DNA from: Cyanobacteria bacterium OH_PDB_112
Lineage (GTDB): Bacteria > Cyanobacteriota > Vampirovibrionia > Gastranaerophilales > CAJFVJ01
NCBI GenBank assembly: GCA_023457295.1
Contig: JAEWLZ010000273.1
Location: forward strand, 1 to 10,250
DNA: 10,250 bases
Direction: 5' to 3'
The position numbers and the translations under genes were made by a program. Positions 6,993 to 10,250 of the stretch are shown here, in pieces. Every line of letters begins with the position of its first letter. Within the stretch, counting starts at the first letter, position 1. The notes under the pieces were generated by a model. It was not told the origin of the DNA and made no database searches. It saw only the letters and a program-made list of their open reading frames with translations.

Positions 6993-7056
6993 GGTACTTA
7001 CAAAAACGCAATCTGCTTTAATAAAAGGTGGATATAGTTTGAAAAGTTAATAATAT

Positions 7057-7132
7057 GCCGCGTTAGCTCAGTTGGTAGAGCAAGGGACTGAAAATCCCTG
7101 TGTCCTTGGTTCGATTCCGAGACGCGGCACCA
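7057..7132 (+). tRNA. tRNA-Phe (GAA)
   Basis: The 76-base cloverleaf has acceptor stem GCCGCGT/ACGCGGC, a standard D arm (GCTCAGTTGGTAGAGC), and anticodon loop CTGAAAA in stem GGGA/TCCC giving anticodon GAA. The T arm contains GGTTCGATTCC, the discriminator is A, and 3' CCA is encoded (7130-7132). Confidence 0.98.
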
Positions 7133-7136
7133 TTTA

Positions 7137-7170
7137 AAAAGAGCCTGTATAAGCAGGCTCTTTTAGTTTT
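7137..7170. terminator. Bidirectional terminator between tRNA-Phe and the chemoreceptor gene
   Basis: AAAAGAGCCTG (7137-7147) and CAGGCTCTTTT (7154-7164) form a perfect 11-bp stem with loop TATAAG. The plus strand ends in T-runs (TTTTAGTTTTT), and the minus strand ends in CTCTTTTT. It starts five bases after tRNA-Phe and lies 25 bases beyond the chemoreceptor stop, so it can serve both converging units. Confidence 0.85.
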
Positions 7171-7188
7171 TGTATTTAAAAATTGCTC

Positions 7189-8772
7189 CTAAAAGTCGTT
7201 ATCACTTAAAAGCGGAATAACTGATTCAGGGTCTTGCCTTCTTGCTGGCGAAGGTCTAGTACTTATTCTGGGAGCATTATTTGTCGGCAGTGCTGTTGTA
7301 TAACTTTTTTGAACGGGAGAATTTGTATTATCTCCTTGAACAATGGCATAAAGTCTATGGACAATATCTTTCATTGATAGAGTTTGAGCGCTCAATTCTT
7401 GAGAAGCCGCAGCACTTTCATTAGCAGTAGATGCATTTGCCTGAATAACAGCTTCCATTTGGAATATAGCTTTATTAATTTGCTCTATTCCCTGTGTTTG
7501 TTCAGCACTTGCTACCGAAATTTCATCAAGAAGTTCACTTACTTTTTTGGTTTGAATATCAATTTCTTCTAAAGATCTGTTGACTTCATCAGCAATTGTT
7601 ACGCCTTGTTCTGACAAATCGATATTGCTTTCGATAATTAAAGCGGTATCTTTTGCTGCTTGCGCACTTCTTTGAGCAAGGTTTCTTACTTCTTCTGCAA
7701 CTACTGCAAAACCTCTGCCGGCTTCTCCTGCTCGAGCTGCTTCAACTGCTGCGTTAAGAGCAAGAATATTTGTTTGGAAAGCAATTTCTTCAATTACTTT
7801 AATAATATTTCCTATTTCCGAGCTTGATTTTTTTAGCTTGTTCATAGAACCCATCATATCTTTCATCTTTATATTACTTCTAAACGCAAATTCTTTTGAT
7901 TGTTTTGCGAGTGTGGCAGCTTGAATAGTGTTTTGATTATTTTGATGAATCATAGAGGATGATTCTTCAAGGGTTGCAGAAGTTTCTTGAATAGAAGATG
8001 CTTGTTCCGTTGAGCCTTCTGCAAGTTTTTGTCCTACCGTTTGAAGTTGAGTAGATGCTGCTGCTACTTGATTTGCGCTTGAATCTAAGTCTCTTGTTAT
8101 TTCATTAATAGACTCTGTGATATCTTTTATGATAGTTGAAATAACTATAAAAATAATTGCTAAAGTAATAAGAATATTGACAAGGAAACTCTTTATAACA
8201 GATTCCCAAAGAGCTTGATTAAGTTCATCAATATAAACTCCTGTACCTATGACCCAATTCCATCCATCAATCTTTTTTACATAAGATAATTTAGGGAATG
8301 TTTTTGATGAGTCTTCGCCTGGTTTTGTCCAATAATATTCATAAAAACCGCTACCTTCGCTTAAAGCTATACTGGTTCCTTTTGTTATAACTCCAACACC
8401 ATTTTTATCAGTGAGATTGGAGCCATCAGTCCCCTTTGCTTTTGAAGGATGTGATAAAAATACATTATTAAAATCGTTGACCCAGACATAGTTATATCCG
8501 CGGAAACGCATTGCTTTAATATCAGCAAGAACTTGTCTTTGGGCTTCTTCTTTGGAAAGGTTTCCATTATTAACTTTTTGTTTATAACTATTAATTAATG
8601 TTTCTACCATTTGTGACGCATTAGTACATTTTAATTTGTTTTGACGTATTAATTCAGCTTTCATATTAAAAGTACTTATAAGTAATGAACTTACAAAAAT
8701 CAAAACAGAAACTGTTATGGTAAGCAAAATAACTTTTTGTTTAATGTTTAGATTTCCTAAATAATTGTGCAT
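7189..8772 (-). CDS. Methyl-accepting chemotaxis protein with a single Cache sensor domain
   Basis: The 527-residue chemoreceptor has a short cytoplasmic N terminus, TM1 (about 14-34), a periplasmic single-Cache (sCache_2-like) domain (about 38-190, with GYNYVWVND and a closing DGWNWVIGTGVYIDEL), and TM2 (about 192-215). The cytoplasmic coiled-coil signalling domain (about 220-478) has the near-invariant hairpin tip, including FQTNILALNAAVEAARAGE and RGFAVVAEEVRNLAQRSAQ, which binds CheW and CheA. Such Cache domains typically sense small organic acids; the ligand here is unknown. TM2 runs almost directly into the signalling helix, leaving no space for a normal HAMP domain of about 50 residues. 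The tail (480-527) is Pro/Ser/Arg-rich and lacks a recognisable CheR-docking pentapeptide. The ATG is preceded by TAGGAG six bases away. No other chemotaxis gene is nearby, so this is an orphan receptor. Confidence 0.95.
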   Translation of the reverse strand: MHNYLGNLNIKQKVILLTITVSVLIFVSSLLISTFNMKAELIRQNKLKCTNASQMVETLINSYKQKVNNGNLSKEEAQRQVLADIKAMRFRGYNYVWVNDFNNVFLSHPSKAKGTDGSNLTDKNGVGVITKGTSIALSEGSGFYEYYWTKPGEDSSKTFPKLSYVKKIDGWNWVIGTGVYIDELNQALWESVIKSFLVNILITLAIIFIVISTIIKDITESINEITRDLDSSANQVAAASTQLQTVGQKLAEGSTEQASSIQETSATLEESSSMIHQNNQNTIQAATLAKQSKEFAFRSNIKMKDMMGSMNKLKKSSSEIGNIIKVIEEIAFQTNILALNAAVEAARAGEAGRGFAVVAEEVRNLAQRSAQAAKDTALIIESNIDLSEQGVTIADEVNRSLEEIDIQTKKVSELLDEISVASAEQTQGIEQINKAIFQMEAVIQANASTANESAAASQELSAQTLSMKDIVHRLYAIVQGDNTNSPVQKSYTTALPTNNAPRISTRPSPARRQDPESVIPLLSDNDF

Positions 8773-8784
8773 AATTGACTCCTA

Positions 8785-9158
8785 CTAAAATATAAACTCG
8801 ACTTTATAATTAAAATCATTCTAAATTAATTAATTATCAAAAACCAATCTATTACACCAAAAAGTGGATAATGACTTTGTTTTTGGCTGATTTATTTATT
8901 AATATAAACCTCTCTATTTTTAAATAGTGCTAATACTGTAGCAGTTTTATTTGAGCTTTTCAACTTTGCAAGTATGATTTTTTGAAATTCTTTTTTGAAA
9001 TTAAAGAAGAAAAATAATAAATTTTTTGAAAGGTCTGATTTTAATACTTATTAGAAATTTGCAAGGCGATTTTAGGGTTTAAAAGCTTTTGAAAAGTCTA
9101 TTTATTTAGCTTAATTAAATTTTACAAATTTAATTAAAAATTTTTTCTTATAAAATAC
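8785..9158. other. AT-rich intergenic region without a supported gene
   Basis: This 374-base gap upstream of the chemoreceptor and of tRNA-Gly has no ORF with a credible start and ribosome binding site. The longest candidate I traced, at about 8869, is 18 codons. It holds the chemoreceptor's promoter somewhere, but I could not place convincing -35/-10 boxes. A short AT-only inverted repeat lies at its right end. Confidence 0.6.
9111..9137. repeat. AT-only perfect inverted repeat upstream of the tRNA-Gly promoter
   Basis: TTAATTAAATTT (9111-9122) and AAATTTAATTAA (9126-9137) are exact reverse complements with a TAC loop, followed by a T-run (9141-9146). It sits about 22 bases upstream of the -35 box, where an A/T-rich UP element would be; it could also be a weak terminator-like hairpin. 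Confidence 0.7.
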
Positions 9159-9187
9159 TTGCAAAGAAAATTTTAGGTAGTTATAAT
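9159..9187 (+). promoter_or_regulatory. Sigma70-type promoter of tRNA-Gly
   Basis: TTGCAA (9159-9164), a 17-base spacer and a perfect TATAAT (9182-9187). The predicted start near 9194 leaves only about seven leader bases before the tRNA. Confidence 0.82.
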
Positions 9188-9200
9188 ACTTTTACCAAAT

Positions 9201-9304
<104 letters not shown>

Positions 9305-9354
9305 TTATTGTAAAGATTTTTTAGTAAAACCAAATAAAACGGCAATTTTTTAAG

Positions 9355-9396
9355 CTTTTTGTTTTTATAACTGAGTAAAAACAAAAAGGTTTTTTG
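9355..9396 (+). promoter_or_regulatory. Leader hairpin covering the ribosome binding site of the TPR gene
   Basis: CTTTTTGTTTTTA (9355-9367) and TAAAAACAAAAAG (9376-9388) are perfect reverse complements with loop TAACTGAG. The AAAAAGG ribosome binding site (9383-9389) is mostly inside the 3' arm, and a run of six Ts follows just before the ATG. In RNA this could hide the ribosome binding site or act as a leader terminator; the stem is almost entirely A-U, so its stability is uncertain. Confidence 0.55.
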
Positions 9397-9397
9397 T

Positions 9398-10250
9398 ATG
9401 GTGATGATAGTTCCTCAAGTCAATGCTCCTTCGGTGGCTCAAGTATCGCTACAAAGACAGCCCCAAAAAATTTATTTCGGGCAAGGGCGGGATACTGTTG
9501 AATTTTCTCAAGAAAAAAAGAAACCGTTTTGGCAAGAACATCCTGTAACTACAACAATTGTAGCTTTGGGGACAATAGGCGTTATTGCCGCTGTTACTCA
9601 TGGCAAATTGTGGGGTAAAGTTGAAAAAGAAGTTGAAAAAAATTCAAATAATACTTCATCTGTTTCTAAAGTAATCTCGGAAGCCGAACAAAAAAAGCTT
9701 GATGAAGAAGCCCAAAAATATTTCAAAGAGCATTTAAAATATCTCGGGAATGATCTTGATAAGGCTGAAAAATCTATAAATGAAGCAATTAAGCTTTCTC
9801 CTAAAAAAGGTATGTTCCATTGTTATAAGGGTTTTATTTTGGAAGCAAAAGAAAACCCTGAAGCGGCGTTAAAAGAATATGAAGAATCCATGAAGGTTGA
9901 TCCTGGTTATTATGTGGGATTTTTTAATGCTGCAAATTTGTTGAAAGAAAAAGAGCCTGAAAAAGCTTTTAATTATTTGCAAAATGCATTAGCAATAAAT
10001 TCTGAAGATAAAGATGTTGTTCATTTAGATTTTATCTTGCGTGGCAAACTCGGCATTGAACAAATTAAAAACCATTCGAACAAAATAATTGATGCTTTAA
10101 ATATACAAATAGAAAAAAATCCTAAAAACTATAATCTTTATATTAAAAGGGCAATTGAACGTGAAAAAATTCAAGACTTTGAAGGGTCTTTTAATGATTA
10201 TAAAAAAACTTTAGAATTCGCTCCCGAAAAAGACAAGTCAAATATATATC
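9398..10250 (+). CDS. Membrane-anchored TPR repeat protein, 3' end outside the window
   Basis: From ATG 9398 the frame stays open for 284 codons to the right edge. The start is supported by AAAAAGG eight bases upstream; GTG 9401 and ATG 9404 are alternatives. A short N-terminal stretch carries KIYFGQGRDTVEFS (24-37), followed by one hydrophobic segment (about 50-67, TTTIVALGTIGVIAAVTHG), then a charged linker with a likely coiled coil (72-110). Tetratricopeptide-like helical pairs follow at about 101-134, 136-169, 171-204 and 244-277, with recurring AL/AF, Y and NP/DP positions. TPR arrays are protein-protein interaction scaffolds; no catalytic motif is seen. The N-terminal FGQGRD motif resembles short N-terminal motifs I associate with proteins of gut Gastranaerophilales, but this is memory, not a search. 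The partner and role are unknown. Confidence 0.85.
   Translation, partial: MVMIVPQVNAPSVAQVSLQRQPQKIYFGQGRDTVEFSQEKKKPFWQEHPVTTTIVALGTIGVIAAVTHGKLWGKVEKEVEKNSNNTSSVSKVISEAEQKKLDEEAQKYFKEHLKYLGNDLDKAEKSINEAIKLSPKKGMFHCYKGFILEAKENPEAALKEYEESMKVDPGYYVGFFNAANLLKEKEPEKAFNYLQNALAINSEDKDVVHLDFILRGKLGIEQIKNHSNKIIDALNIQIEKNPKNYNLYIKRAIEREKIQDFEGSFNDYKKTLEFAPEKDKSNIY

Noticed and set aside
7021..7056. Short leader peptide before tRNA-Phe suggested by AAAGGTGG
   Set aside because: The following frame gives only a few codons (TTG AAA AGT TAA), so it is most likely just tRNA leader sequence.
8869..8925. 18-codon ORF in the AT-rich gap
   Set aside because: It has no good ribosome binding site, and its length and composition are expected by chance in such AT-rich DNA.
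8785..9158. CRISPR array, insertion sequence remnant or attachment site
   Set aside because: No regularly spaced direct repeats, transposase fragments or duplicated tRNA 3' ends were seen here or near the three tRNAs.

Overview
The window is about 10 kb of AT-rich bacterial chromosome with five complete or nearly complete protein genes, a sixth cut by the right edge, and three tRNA genes. The base composition, an Asn/Lys/Ile-rich proteome, a multi-GAF histidine kinase, a Cache chemoreceptor and a membrane-anchored TPR protein with an unusual N-terminal FGQGRD motif suggest a low-GC, fermentative, motile or chemotactic bacterium. My best guess is the non-photosynthetic cyanobacterial relatives (Vampirovibrionia/'Melainabacteria', gut Gastranaerophilales). 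This is a moderate to weak inference; spirochaetes, Elusimicrobia or Clostridia-like lineages cannot be excluded. I see no insertion sequence, CRISPR array, phage gene or rRNA.

Left part (1-2847): the window opens inside a long sensor protein. Its frame is open to the left edge, so the gene starts outside. It carries the end of one GAF domain, three further GAF-like units and a HisKA/HATPase kinase core. Converging on it, one base away, is a small Lys-rich protein of unknown function (159 aa, minus strand).

Metabolic block (2991-6754): a pyruvate/indolepyruvate-type thiamine-diphosphate decarboxylase with its own intrinsic terminator is followed by an O-acetylhomoserine sulfhydrylase (metY). 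The stop of metY overlaps by 8 bases the start of a ThiF/MoeB/HesA-type sulfur-carrier activating enzyme. A translationally coupled metY-E1 pair recalls protein-thiocarboxylate-dependent homocysteine synthesis, although no sulfur-carrier gene is present here.

tRNA block (6755-7170): tRNA-Glu(UUC, minus) and tRNA-Phe(GAA, plus) are transcribed divergently. Their clear sigma70-type promoters have -35 boxes lying in the two arms of a perfect 14-bp inverted repeat. Each unit ends in a recognisable terminator; the one after tRNA-Phe is symmetrical and probably also ends the facing chemoreceptor gene.

Right part (7189-10250): a single-Cache methyl-accepting chemotaxis protein that seems to lack HAMP (minus) is followed by a roughly 370-base AT-rich gap and a tRNA-Gly(GCC) gene with a near-consensus promoter and terminator. 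Last comes the 5' part of a membrane-anchored TPR protein, whose ribosome binding site lies in the 3' arm of a perfect 13-bp hairpin.
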